Shown here piece by piece: positions 36,590-44,993 of a DNA stretch of 64,000 nt. A model generated the notes under the pieces. It saw only the letters and a program-made list of their open reading frames with translations, had not been told where the DNA came from and did no database searches. The translations under genes were made by a program, and so were the position numbers. Position 1 is the stretch's first letter; every line of letters starts with the position of its first letter. The stretch comes from an uncultured Planktomarina sp. (GTDB lineage: Bacteria > Pseudomonadota > Alphaproteobacteria > Rhodobacterales > Rhodobacteraceae), in the NCBI GenBank assembly GCA_943788425.1, contig CALSQF010000006.1:434001-498000 (forward strand), given 5' to 3'.

Positions 36590-37375
36590 TTAAGCGACGG
36601 CAGAAAGAAACTGCTGAAGCCGTTGTGATTTCGGTGCACCAAAGAGGGTCTCGGGGGGACCTTGTTCCTCAATCAGCCCTTGGTGCAAGAAAATAACGTG
36701 ATTGGCCACATCGCGTGCCATGGCCATATCATGGGTGACGATGAGCATGGTGCGCCCTTCCGCGGCCAGATCCTTGATGACGCCGATCACCTCCTGCTCC
36801 AATTCTGGATCGAGAGCGGAGGTCGGCTCATCAAATAAAAGTGCTTCCGGCTCCATAGCCAAGGCGCGGGCGATGGCAGCCCTTTGTTGTTGCCCGCCAG
36901 ACAGCTGGGCAGGGTAGACATCACATTTTTCGCCAATACCCACTTTGTCCAAAAGCTTGCGGGCGCGGGCCTCTACTTCGGATTTATCCTGCTTGAGTAC
37001 GGTTACCGGAGCTTCCATGACATTTTGTAAGATGGTCATATGCGCCCAAAGGTTGAATTGCTGAAAGACCATCGACAGGTTGGTGCGCAGCCGGGTGACT
37101 TGAGCGGCATCTGCGGGACGTCGGTTGTGGCCCTCAGAGCTCCAGCGGACGGCCTCACCTTGGAACAAAATCGCGCCTTCTTGGCTGATCTCCAGCATAT
37201 TGCAGCAGCGCAGCAGAGTGGATTTTCCCGATCCAGACGAGCCAATCAGCGCCACCACATCGCCACGTTTGGCGGTGATGTTGATGCCCTTCAGAACTTC
37301 AAGATCACCATAGGCTTTATGGAGGTCTCTTATTTCAATCACCGGTATATTTTGGTCACTCACGACAGCCCCCAT
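36590..37375 (-). CDS. polar amino acid type ABC transporter ATPase
   Basis: 261 residues (from ATG 37375; a GTG at 37363 is equally possible). Walker [13 protein letters not shown], signature LSGGQQQRAAIARALAMEP and Walker B LLFDEPTSALDPELEQEV are intact, and the protein has the HisP/GlnQ features such as WSSEGHNRRPADAAQV and SMVFQQFNLWAHMTILQNV. An ATG 57 bases upstream has no ribosome site. First gene of the transporter-catabolism operon; a likely promoter would sit in the 66-base gap before it, but I see no strong boxes. Confidence 0.92.
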   Translation of the reverse strand: MGAVVSDQNIPVIEIRDLHKAYGDLEVLKGINITAKRGDVVALIGSSGSGKSTLLRCCNMLEISQEGAILFQGEAVRWSSEGHNRRPADAAQVTRLRTNLSMVFQQFNLWAHMTILQNVMEAPVTVLKQDKSEVEARARKLLDKVGIGEKCDVYPAQLSGGQQQRAAIARALAMEPEALLFDEPTSALDPELEQEVIGVIKDLAAEGRTMLIVTHDMAMARDVANHVIFLHQGLIEEQGPPETLFGAPKSQRLQQFLSAVA

Positions 37376-37441
37376 CTTACCAGAGAAGATATTAGGCGAG
37401 GAAGGGTGCGGCTCGCAATCTAAAAGCGGCATCCGATGAAA

Positions 37442-38158
37442 TTAAGGGGCTGGAGGCAGCGGAAATTGCAGATATGTCTCTGCGCTGATCTCGATGAGGT
37501 CAAATATTTGGAGTGTTTGCCGGTCTTTTGGACCAATTGAGAGAATCGCTTGCCGTAGAGCGTCACGCAGGGCGGCTGCGTTTTGTCCTAATGCGGTAAT
37601 ATAGGGCAGAGTTGGCGTGGCAGGAGTGGTGGCGCAGATCTCTAACCCAGAAGCTTTATCCCAATCGCGCGTCAGAAAATGCCAGGTCAACGCATCCACG
37701 GAAGCCAGATCAGCCTGTCCTTGCAAAACAGCGCGGGCTGAGGCTGCGTGCCCGCCCGTTTGCAGCCGTTTGGCGCCGGTGAGGCCGATAGACTGCGGTG
37801 CGGCCCAGCCCGATTGTGACAGCGGTTCATTGTAGGCCAAGGTAAAGTCATTGGCGGCAAGGTTTGGAGTGGCGCCTTTGCGGGCCAGGAGCACCGAGCA
37901 GTAGTAGCCCGGCGGACAATTTGAAATTTGGTTGTCTGGCGTGGCGATCAGCTGCACCTGGCCATGCAGCGCCGCGCGATAGGGCAGGCCGCAGGTTTGG
38001 GACAGATAGAGCTCTGGGCTGAGCCAATCGACCATAAGATTTTCGCTCGGTGGTGTGAGGTCCGGCGCATCTGGTAAGTGGTCTTGCACGGCCTGCCATA
38101 GGCGCCGGTGTGCGGCGCGATTGGCTGGAACATCATACATGGGCAGATGCGCGATCAT
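37442..38158 (-). CDS. PhnD-like periplasmic-binding-fold protein without signal peptide
   Basis: 238 residues. The pattern LPMYDVPANRAAHRRLWQAVQDHL, YLSQTCGLPYRAALHGQVQLIATPDNQ, YYCSVLLARKGA, AYNEPLSQSGWAA and QADLASVDALTWHFL is that of the PhnD/phosphonate-binding-like superfamily. Unlike a transport protein it has no signal peptide; an ATG 42 bases upstream adds only MIATAPWHANRPRP, which is not one either. Roseobacter genomes carry such genes with no known role. It follows the TerB gene by 4 bases. Confidence 0.75.
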   Translation of the reverse strand: MIAHLPMYDVPANRAAHRRLWQAVQDHLPDAPDLTPPSENLMVDWLSPELYLSQTCGLPYRAALHGQVQLIATPDNQISNCPPGYYCSVLLARKGATPNLAANDFTLAYNEPLSQSGWAAPQSIGLTGAKRLQTGGHAASARAVLQGQADLASVDALTWHFLTRDWDKASGLEICATTPATPTLPYITALGQNAAALRDALRQAILSIGPKDRQTLQIFDLIEISAETYLQFPLPPAP

Positions 38159-38162
38159 GGGC

Positions 38163-38582
38163 CTAGGCCTGTTTGCGTGCCAGGGCGCTGTCGCGATCAT
38201 TGACGCCGAGCAGGCTTGCCAAAAGGCGCATCAGCGCATCTTCTTCTGAATCGCGGGCCCCGTCGGCCAAAACAACTTGCCACAGCGCGCGCACGACATC
38301 AAAGCGCTCTTCATAGGGCACCTCTTCCTTAATCGCACGGGTGAATCGCACAGTGTCGGGCGCTTCAGCCTCAAGCGCCTCAGCAGTCTGGCGCAGCTTG
38401 GCGGCTTGATCGGCGGATAATTGATACAGCAAGCCAAGCACGGCATCGATCCTTGCTATTTCCGTTGCGGAATAGTCATCGTCAGATTTGGCGATCCGCA
38501 CCATGAGGGCAGCCATGGCTTCAGAGGCGCTGATATCTCGCTCACTGCCTGGGGATTTGGACGAAAACAATGATGCAAACAT
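38163..38582 (-). CDS. TerB family protein
   Basis: 139-residue helical TerB-domain protein. ALMVRIAKSDDDYSATEIARIDAVLGLLY carries the acidic metal-binding-like loop of the family, repeated at VVLADGARDSEEDALMRLLASLLG. TerB domains were found in tellurite resistance loci but occur widely, often near membranes, with unknown function. GGAGG lies 7 bases before the ATG. No other ter genes are nearby, so tellurite resistance should not be assumed. Confidence 0.85.
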   Translation of the reverse strand: MFASLFSSKSPGSERDISASEAMAALMVRIAKSDDDYSATEIARIDAVLGLLYQLSADQAAKLRQTAEALEAEAPDTVRFTRAIKEEVPYEERFDVVRALWQVVLADGARDSEEDALMRLLASLLGVNDRDSALARKQA

Positions 38583-38615
38583 GAGGAGCCTCCAGGGTTG
38601 GGGTTGCGGCGATGA

Positions 38616-38909
38616 TTAGCCGTCATATCCTTCGACAATCACCATATCCCCAATCGAAACTGGAGTGCGTAGGGCTTTTGCGGCTTGATAAGTCGCGCTG
38701 TTATAGCAATCTTGCGCCGCTTGCAGGTTTGGAAATTCGATCACAATGGTTCGGGTGCGCAGCTGACCTTCGGGGAATTCGGCCGCTCCCGCCCGTACAA
38801 GAAATTTACCTTCGTAGTCGCGCAGGGCTGGCGCAGCGGCGATTTTGTAAGCCTCATAGGCGTCAACATCACTGATTTGATTGTGGGCGATCCAATATCC
38901 TTTGGCCAT
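38616..38909 (-). CDS. DUF1330 protein
   Basis: 97-residue ferredoxin-like fold protein of the DUF1330 family: KGYWIAHNQISDVDAYEAYKIAAAPALRDYEGKFLVR split over residues 3-39, then RTIVIEFPNLQAAQDCYNSATYQAA, the family core, and GDMVIVEGYDG at the end. AAGGAGG precedes the ATG by 6 bases. Function is unknown; related dimeric alpha-beta barrel proteins include monooxygenases. It follows pyrG by 18 bases on the same strand. Confidence 0.88.
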   Translation of the reverse strand: MAKGYWIAHNQISDVDAYEAYKIAAAPALRDYEGKFLVRAGAAEFPEGQLRTRTIVIEFPNLQAAQDCYNSATYQAAKALRTPVSIGDMVIVEGYDG

Positions 38910-38927
38910 AGTGCCCTCCTTTGTGTG

Positions 38928-40571
38928 TTAAACTAAACGGCTCATTTCCTTGGCGGCGCGGACAAAATCGCGGAACAAAGGATGTGGCGCGAATGGTTTC
39001 GACTTCAACTCTGGATGAAATTGAACACCAATGAACCAGGGGTGATCTTTAACTTCAACAATTTCTGGCAAGCGACCGTCAGGAGACATGCCGGAGAAGA
39101 TCAGCCCTTTTTCTTCGAGCTGCTTTCGAAATTGGATATCGACTTCATAGCGGTGGCGATGACGCTCTTCGATGGCAGTGCCGCCATAGATTTTAGCCAC
39201 CAAAGAATCTGGGTTTAGCGTGGCATTATAGGCGCCAAGGCGCATAGTGCCGCCCTTATCGTCGTCTTCGTTGCGCCGGACCCGGTGATTGCCCTGAACC
39301 CATTCTTTCAGGTGGTAGACGACCGGGGTGAAACGCTTTTCGCCAGCTTCATGGTCAAATTCCTCCGAGCCAGCATCTGCGACGTTTGACAGGTTGCGGG
39401 CGGCCTCGATCACCGCCATTTGCATGCCCAGGCAGATGCCGAGGTAGGGCACTTTGCGCTCACGCGCGAATTGCGCCGCTTTGATTTTTCCTTCCGTGCC
39501 GCGCTCGCCAAACCCGCCGGGGACCAATATGGCATGAAATCCCTCGAGATGTGGCGCGGCGTCTTCATGGTCAAAAATTTCGGCAGCAACCCATTCGACA
39601 TTGACCTTCACCCGGTTTGACATGCCGCCATGGGTGAGGGCCTCTTTGATTGACTTATAGGCGTCTTCTAACTGCGTGTATTTGCCAACGATGCCCACAT
39701 TCACCACGCCCTCGGGATTGTTCACACGATCTTGCACGTCCTCCCATTTACTTAGGTCCGGCTGCGGCGCAGGGGAGATGTTGAAGGCATCCAAAACGGC
39801 TTGGTCGAGCCCCTGGGCGTGATAGGCCAAGGGGGCTTCATAGATGGAATTAAGATCATAGGCGGCCACCACCGCATCCGGGCGCACATTGCAAAATAGG
39901 GCGATTTTCTCACGCTCTTTGTCGGGAATTGGATGCTCGGATCGGCAAACCAAAATATCTGGCGCAATGCCAATGGATTGTAATTCTTTCACGCTGTGCT
40001 GCGTGGGTTTGGTTTTCAGCTCGCCGCTCGCCGCGAGATAGGGCAGCAGCGTGAGATGCATGAAAATGCATTCCCCGCGTGGCTTATCATGGGAGAATTG
40101 GCGAATGGCTTCGAAAAATGGCAGGCCTTCAATATCGCCTACGGTGCCGCCAATTTCACAGAGCATGAAATCGACCTCATCATCGCCGACTTTCAAAAAA
40201 TCTTTAATTTCGTTGGTAACATGGGGCACCACTTGGATGGTTTTGCCCAAATAATCGCCGCGGCGTTCTTTTTCCAGCACCGTTGAATAGATGCGCCCCG
40301 ACGAGACAGAATCAGTCATCCGCGCGGCGACGCCTGTGAAGCGTTCATAATGGCCCAAATCCAGATCTGTTTCTGCGCCATCATCGGTGACGAAGACCTC
40401 TCCATGCTCGAAGGGCGACATCGTGCCAGGATCAACGTTGAGATAGGGATCGAGTTTTCGCAGTCTCACGGAAAATCCACGGGCCTGCAGCAGGGCGCCT
40501 AGGGCTGCAGAGGCCAAGCCTTTGCCAAGAGAAGACACAACACCACCGGTGATAAATACATAACGCGCCAT
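38928..40571 (-). CDS. pyrG: CTP synthase
   Basis: Makes CTP from UTP, ATP and glutamine. 547 residues. Synthetase domain: [28 protein letters not shown] at the start with the P-loop, [38 protein letters not shown] and [20 protein letters not shown]. Glutaminase domain: [10 protein letters not shown] (catalytic cysteine near residue 383) and [15 protein letters not shown] with histidine and glutamate near 520. Length and all active-site elements are normal. secG lies 151 bases upstream on the same strand, separated by a hairpin. Confidence 0.98.
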   Translation of the reverse strand: MARYVFITGGVVSSLGKGLASAALGALLQARGFSVRLRKLDPYLNVDPGTMSPFEHGEVFVTDDGAETDLDLGHYERFTGVAARMTDSVSSGRIYSTVLEKERRGDYLGKTIQVVPHVTNEIKDFLKVGDDEVDFMLCEIGGTVGDIEGLPFFEAIRQFSHDKPRGECIFMHLTLLPYLAASGELKTKPTQHSVKELQSIGIAPDILVCRSEHPIPDKEREKIALFCNVRPDAVVAAYDLNSIYEAPLAYHAQGLDQAVLDAFNISPAPQPDLSKWEDVQDRVNNPEGVVNVGIVGKYTQLEDAYKSIKEALTHGGMSNRVKVNVEWVAAEIFDHEDAAPHLEGFHAILVPGGFGERGTEGKIKAAQFARERKVPYLGICLGMQMAVIEAARNLSNVADAGSEEFDHEAGEKRFTPVVYHLKEWVQGNHRVRRNEDDDKGGTMRLGAYNATLNPDSLVAKIYGGTAIEERHRHRYEVDIQFRKQLEEKGLIFSGMSPDGRLPEIVEVKDHPWFIGVQFHPELKSKPFAPHPLFRDFVRAAKEMSRLV

Positions 40572-40682
40572 AAATACTGAGATCCCCGTAGTTTCGAATT
40601 TTCGGCAAGAAAAATGATCCTCACCACGGGATTAAAGCAGTAACAGCTCCGTGATGATTCTGCAATCTGATGATCAAGATAA

Positions 40683-40707
40683 GGCGGCTAAATTTGCCAC
40701 AGCCGCC
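40683..40707 (-). terminator. hairpin between secG and pyrG
   Basis: On the minus strand GGCGGCT (40707-40701) pairs with AGCCGCC (40689-40683), a 7-bp stem with an 11-base loop, followed by TTATCTT. It lies just after the secG stop, so it may terminate secG transcription before pyrG. The U-tract is imperfect. Confidence 0.6.
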
Positions 40708-40722
40708 ATATTTAGGTGTGGA

Positions 40723-41076
40723 TCACTCAGCGACCGGCAAGAGCGGCGCGGAATTTTCTTCCGTAGGCGGCAAGAGCGCATCCGCATCAATCGGTGTTTC
40801 TTGCTGCGCGGCGGGCATTAACTGATCCAGAACCGAGCTGCCAGAGGATTTTTGAACCTGAAGAATCGTTAGGGCAAGAGAGGTGCAGATAAAGGCAATC
40901 GCCAGACCCCAAGTCAGCTTGGTCAAAGCCGAGGCTGCCGCGCGACCAGACATCGCTCCACCGCCAGCGCCGCCGCCGCCCATGCCAAGGCCGCCACCTT
41001 CAGAGCGTTGCAACAGAACCAAGCCGATCAAAGAGATGGCGAGAAGAAGGTGGATGATCAAGACGACATTTTGCAT
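40723..41076 (-). CDS. secG: protein translocase subunit SecG
   Basis: 117-residue SecG. Two membrane helices: VVLIIHLLLAISLIGLVLLQRSEGGGLGMGGG at the start and LTKLTWGLAIAFICTSLALTIL near residue 52, joined by the glycine-rich loop typical of the family. The C-terminal tail is a longer, acidic, proline-containing extension (SGSSVLDQLMPA..., PPTEENSAPLLPVAE). GGGAAA precedes the ATG. It assists SecYE in protein export; divergent from purA across 241 bases. Confidence 0.93.
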   Translation of the reverse strand: MQNVVLIIHLLLAISLIGLVLLQRSEGGGLGMGGGGAGGGAMSGRAAASALTKLTWGLAIAFICTSLALTILQVQKSSGSSVLDQLMPAAQQETPIDADALLPPTEENSAPLLPVAE

Positions 41077-41317
41077 ACGAATTTCCCAGTTCAGGTCAGG
41101 GGCTATCTAAGCAAGGATAAGCCATTTGCCAAGTCAAAACTGGGACACTGGCCCCGATAGGTGGCTGTAGGGGGCTTGGGTTGGGCCGGTGGCGTAATTT
41201 GCGCTCTGGATTGTTCCAAAATGCAGCTTTGTCCTCCCGCGGCAAGTTAGCAGTTTCCCTTGCCCTTGATCCCCGCTATACGGCCCACGTTTTGATCCGA
41301 CCGAAAGAGGACATGTT

Positions 41318-42610
41318 ATGGCCAATGTTGTTGTGGTAGGCACCCAATGGGGTGACGAGGGCAAAGGCAAGATTGTGGATTGGCTTTCCGAACGTGCCGA
41401 TGTGATCGCGCGTTTTCAGGGCGGCCACAATGCCGGTCATACGCTCGTGATTGGGGAGGCGGTCTATAAGTTGCATGCTTTGCCCTCTGGTGTCGTGCGC
41501 GGTGGAAAACTTTCGGTCATTGGCAATGGCGTGGTTCTTGATCCATGGCATCTAATCAAAGAGATTGAGGGCATTCGCAACCAAGGCGTGGACATCACGC
41601 CAGAAAACCTAATGATTGCGGAAAACACGCCTTTGATTATGCCCTATCATGGTGAGCTGGATCGGGCGCGCGAAGGGCAGGTGTCGGTCGCGAAGATTGG
41701 CACCACGGGTCGCGGCATTGGTCCGTGTTACGAAGATAAGGTCGGTCGCCGGGTGATCCGCGTGGCAGATTTGGCGGATACGGCTACTCTGGAACTGCGC
41801 GTCGATCGCGCTTTGCTGCATCACAACCCGCTGCGCAAAGGTCTTGGCCTTGAGCCTGTAGACCGGGCGGACTTGCTGGTGCAGTTGCGTGAAATCGCCG
41901 TGAAGATATTGCCCTACGCAGCGCCGGTCTGGAAAGTGTTGAATGAAAAACGTAAGGCTGGGAAGCGGATCTTGTTCGAAGGTGCGCAGGGTGCATTGCT
42001 TGATATAGATTTTGGCACCTATCCTTTCGTGACCTCCTCAAATGTGATTGCTGGCCAAGCGGCCACAGGTACGGGCATTGGTCCGGGTGCGATTGATTAT
42101 GTCTTGGGCATCACCAAAGCCTATACAACCCGGGTCGGGGAAGGCCCTTTTCCCACGGAGCTGGAGGATGCTGATGGTCAGCAACTGGGCGAAAGAGGGC
42201 ATGAATTTGGCACCACCACCGGACGTAAGCGCCGCTGCGGTTGGTTCGACGCCTGCCTGGTGCGGCAAACCTGTGCCACCTCTGGCGTTAATGGCATTTC
42301 ACTGACCAAATTGGATGTTTTGGACGGGTTTGAAGAGCTCAGAATTTGTGTGGCCTATGATTTGGATGGCGAGCGGTTGGATTACCTGCCCACTGCCGCC
42401 GATGCGCAAGCGCGCGTGACACCGATCTATGAAACCATCGAAGGGTGGTCCGGCAGTACAGCCGGCGCGCGCTCTTGGGCCGAGCTGCCTGCGCAGGCGA
42501 TTAAATATGTTCGGCGCATTGAGGAGCTGATTGATTGCCCGGTGGCGTTGGTCTCGACGTCGCCTGAGCGCGAAGATACCATCCTCGTTACAGATCCGTT
42601 TGCAGACTGA
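41318..42610 (+). CDS. purA: adenylosuccinate synthetase
   Basis: Joins aspartate to IMP with GTP, first step from IMP to AMP. 430 residues. P-loop-like GDEGKGK at residues 12-18, catalytic histidine in GGHNAGHT near 41, [15 protein letters not shown] near 127, and [12 protein letters not shown] and [12 protein letters not shown] near the C-terminus. AGAGGA precedes the ATG by 7 bases. The stop shares one base with the start of the DUF2842 gene. Confidence 0.98.
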   Translation: MANVVVVGTQWGDEGKGKIVDWLSERADVIARFQGGHNAGHTLVIGEAVYKLHALPSGVVRGGKLSVIGNGVVLDPWHLIKEIEGIRNQGVDITPENLMIAENTPLIMPYHGELDRAREGQVSVAKIGTTGRGIGPCYEDKVGRRVIRVADLADTATLELRVDRALLHHNPLRKGLGLEPVDRADLLVQLREIAVKILPYAAPVWKVLNEKRKAGKRILFEGAQGALLDIDFGTYPFVTSSNVIAGQAATGTGIGPGAIDYVLGITKAYTTRVGEGPFPTELEDADGQQLGERGHEFGTTTGRKRRCGWFDACLVRQTCATSGVNGISLTKLDVLDGFEELRICVAYDLDGERLDYLPTAADAQARVTPIYETIEGWSGSTAGARSWAELPAQAIKYVRRIEELIDCPVALVSTSPEREDTILVTDPFAD

Positions 42611-42837
42611 TGGCCCTGAGTTACAAAGCCCGCCGCCGTTGGTCGCTGTTGATTTTGGTTATTGGCTTGCCGGTCTACGCCGTTCTGGCGGTAAATTTCG
42701 TGGCTCTGCTGCCGGTGTTGCCAAAGGTCTTGGAATTTATCCTTTATGTGGTGCTCGGCACCGCTTGGGCGTTCCCCTTGAAATTTGTTTTTAAAGGCAT
42801 CGGTCAAGTGGATCCGGATGCGGATGAAGATTCCTAA
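42610..42837 (+). CDS. DUF2842 small membrane protein
   Basis: 75 residues with two membrane helices (WSLLILVIGLPVYAVLAVNFV and FILYVVLGTAWAFPLKFVFKGI) and an acidic tail (VDPDADEDS). This matches DUF2842, a short alphaproteobacterial family of unknown function. Its ATG overlaps the purA stop (TGATG), so it is translated together with purA. Confidence 0.87.
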   Translation: MALSYKARRRWSLLILVIGLPVYAVLAVNFVALLPVLPKVLEFILYVVLGTAWAFPLKFVFKGIGQVDPDADEDS

Positions 42838-43240
42838 GCCGCTCAAAGCCGTCTACCGTGAGAGGTAAATGCGGCGCTCCCTGACGAGAACCATGCTCAT
42901 GGACCTGCCGCCTCACCTGCCAAGGCGTGTTTGCGGGTGGCTCTGCGTTGGTCACGCTTCGCGACTGTGCCGCCTCGGCCTCCATGCGCTGGGGGGATGG
43001 AGACGGCGCCGGTGTGGGTGCGGCTGGTGGTGGGTTGAATTGCGCAAATTTCGGCATTTTCCCGGTTATTTTGAGCAACTGATCTATCAGCTCAGCATCT
43101 TCCGGCAAGGAGAGTGTAATTTTCGGATCTGGTTTGCGCAGCAGCCCTTCGAGCCCGTGCAATTCGGCGGAGGCCGTAGGGAGCGCCCCCGGGGGCTGCG
43201 GGAGGAGGCGCTTCGGCCTTGACGTCTGGACCTGTGCCAT
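42791..43240 (-). CDS. hypothetical proline-rich reading frame
   Basis: 149 codons in the 600-base interval between DUF2842 and the thiamine diphosphokinase gene, overlapping the end of DUF2842. It has a plausible globular front part (LHGLEGLLRKPDPKITLSLP, then EDAELIDQLLKITGKMPKF) and a Pro/Ala/Ser linker (PPPAAPTPAPSPSPQ). I do not recognise it. No ribosome site precedes the ATG at 43240, and the C-terminal part is less convincing, so it may be a decayed gene or chance. The protein-like front segment is why I keep it. Confidence 0.3.
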   Translation of the reverse strand: MAQVQTSRPKRLLPQPPGALPTASAELHGLEGLLRKPDPKITLSLPEDAELIDQLLKITGKMPKFAQFNPPPAAPTPAPSPSPQRMEAEAAQSRSVTNAEPPANTPWQVRRQVHEHGSRQGAPHLPLTVDGFERLRNLHPHPDPLDRCL

Positions 43241-43439
43241 TCAGCTATAATGCGTCGACGCGGTACCGCAGCGTGAGGAGAAATGAGGTAGGCCGCTTGG
43301 TGAGCATGAAAAAATCCAATGAAAATCTGTTCGAGACCATGTTACGATAGTTGAACTTCAAAAATATTAATACTCCCACATTTGTCTTTTGCACGCGTTG
43401 CCCTTAAACTGAGCTGCTCAAAAGAAGTAAGGTGACGAA
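43241..43439. other. intergenic stretch before thiN
   Basis: Together with the doubtful frame before it, this makes about 600 bases without a certain gene. A plus-strand TATAAT at 43246-43251 and a GAGGAG followed by a three-codon ATG AGG TAG frame are seen, then a 14-codon frame (43306-43350) and AT-rich sequence up to the thiN ribosome site AAGGTGA. I cannot assign a function to these. Confidence 0.4.
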
Positions 43440-44114
43440 ATGGTTCATAAAAAATACCTATGTCGCGCACCAAAAATTTTACTGATTGGTGCGGGCCCTT
43501 TAACCCCAGAGTTGATCGCAGAACTTTCGTTAAATTTTGACGCGATTGTGGCTGCAGATGGGGGATTCGATTCTGCGCAACAAGCCAAGCTTGAAGTGGC
43601 TTTGGTGGTGGGCGATATGGATTCGCAACTAGATCTGCCGGCCAGTCAGGCTGCGGCGCATATCACAGATCAGGAGACCACGGATTTCCAAAAATGCCTC
43701 TCAGTTTGTGATGCTCACATTTTTTTGGGTGTGGGGTTTCTCGGCGGACGTTTGGATCATCAGTTGGCAGCTTTCTCTGCCCTCTTAAATGAACCGCGAC
43801 CGGTGATCTTGATGGATGAGGCACAGTTGGTTTTTGTTGTACCGCAAAAATTTTCCATAGATCTGGAAGCCGAAACACCCGTGGGGTTTTATCCCATGGT
43901 TCCTGTTGAAGCGAGTTTGCGCGGGGTGCGCTGGCCGCTTTCAAATGCGGTTATGAGCCCGATGGGGCAAATTGCGACTTCAAACGTCGCCTTAGGTGGC
44001 GCGCTGGAAATTACGGTGGATCGGCCAGGCTTGCTGGCGATTCTGCCGCGCCGTGACCTTGAAGCTGTTTTCGCAGCATTAGACAGAGGTTTTGGTAAAG
44101 CGCACGACCAATAG
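43440..44114 (+). CDS. thiN: thiamine diphosphokinase
   Basis: Transfers pyrophosphate from ATP to thiamine to give thiamine diphosphate. 224 residues. ILLIGAGPLTPELIAEL near residue 13, DAIVAADGGFDSAQQA near 34, VVGDMDS near 57 and DQETTDFQKCLSVC near 77 are the substrate- and metal-binding segments of the family, and FLGGRLDHQLAAF near 99 is the characteristic G-x-D-H motif. AAGGTGA precedes the ATG. The last 36 bases overlap the convergent EamA gene. No thiamine riboswitch is seen upstream. Confidence 0.9.
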   Translation: MVHKKYLCRAPKILLIGAGPLTPELIAELSLNFDAIVAADGGFDSAQQAKLEVALVVGDMDSQLDLPASQAAAHITDQETTDFQKCLSVCDAHIFLGVGFLGGRLDHQLAAFSALLNEPRPVILMDEAQLVFVVPQKFSIDLEAETPVGFYPMVPVEASLRGVRWPLSNAVMSPMGQIATSNVALGGALEITVDRPGLLAILPRRDLEAVFAALDRGFGKAHDQ

Positions 44115-44963
44115 CCCCGCAGTCACAGTCACGATGATCCCAACCGCAGCAATGCCATTGGGCAGCTCGCTGAAGAGCACCAGGCCATAGAGTGCTCCAA
44201 ACGGAATTTCGAGATATTGCACTGGGGCCACTGTGGGCGCCGAGGCATAGCGCAGCGCCCAAGTCATGCTCAAATGCGCTAAGGTGCCCAAGATCCCAAG
44301 GCCGAGCAATGCAGAAAATTCAAATCCGGTGACTGGGACCATTGTCAAAATTGGTAGGTCCAACGCCGAGCCGAAAGCGGCAATGGGCAAGAGGATCACC
44401 ATAGCGCAGACGCCATTCGCTGCTTGTAAATCAATGGGGTCGATATGTTTTGAAATTTTGCGGGTGATGAACATAAAGCCAGTGAATAAAACGGCCACGA
44501 CCAGCGGCAAAAGCGCAGGCCAACCGACCTTGGCAAAACTGGGTTGAACCACCATCAAAGTGCCGATGAAACCAAGCAGGCAGAGTCCAAGGCTCAAAGG
44601 GCTTGCTCGATCTCCGGTCATCCATCCAACGCCCAAGATCAGGAAGGGCAGGACATAGGCAATGGCAATGGCATCGGCGAGGGGCAGGTAGCGGAGCGAC
44701 AGAAAGAAAAAAGAAATTGCCACCAGATGGAGAACCGAGCGCAGAATGACGTAGCCAATCCGATCTGCCCGCATCCAAGTGTCGTGGCGACTTGTCCAAA
44801 GGTTGCGGCGCACCAAAAGAAGCTGGGTGATGAACCGAGCAATGACCACCTGTAGCAAAGGAATTCCATCGCCTAAAATTTTGACCAAAGCATCACTTGC
44901 CGGCGCTAGAACACAAAAGCCAATCATCAAAAATAGGCCTAAACGGTTGTTATCCTGAGCCAT
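44079..44963 (-). CDS. EamA/DMT family transporter
   Basis: 294 residues with ten membrane helices in two EamA repeats; the first begins LGLFLMIGFCVLAPASDALVKILG and the second near PALLPLVVAVLFTGFMFITRKIS. APTVAPVQYLEIPFGALYGLVLFSELPN is the typical helix 8-9 region. Substrate unknown; relatives export metabolites or amino acids, some are annotated as S-adenosylmethionine uptake proteins. Convergent with thiN and overlapping its end. Confidence 0.88.
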   Translation of the reverse strand: MAQDNNRLGLFLMIGFCVLAPASDALVKILGDGIPLLQVVIARFITQLLLVRRNLWTSRHDTWMRADRIGYVILRSVLHLVAISFFFLSLRYLPLADAIAIAYVLPFLILGVGWMTGDRASPLSLGLCLLGFIGTLMVVQPSFAKVGWPALLPLVVAVLFTGFMFITRKISKHIDPIDLQAANGVCAMVILLPIAAFGSALDLPILTMVPVTGFEFSALLGLGILGTLAHLSMTWALRYASAPTVAPVQYLEIPFGALYGLVLFSELPNGIAAVGIIVTVTAGLLVVRFTKTSV

Positions 44964-44993
44964 AGTGCACTTTCATATCAAGGTTTGGAATGG

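Noticed and set aside
38163-38582. Tellurite resistance locus
   Set aside because: Only a lone TerB-domain gene is present; no terA, terC, terD or terZ.
43306-43350. 14-codon frame in front of thiN
   Set aside because: Too short to judge; composition is ordinary AT-rich leader, kept only as a note in the interval entry.
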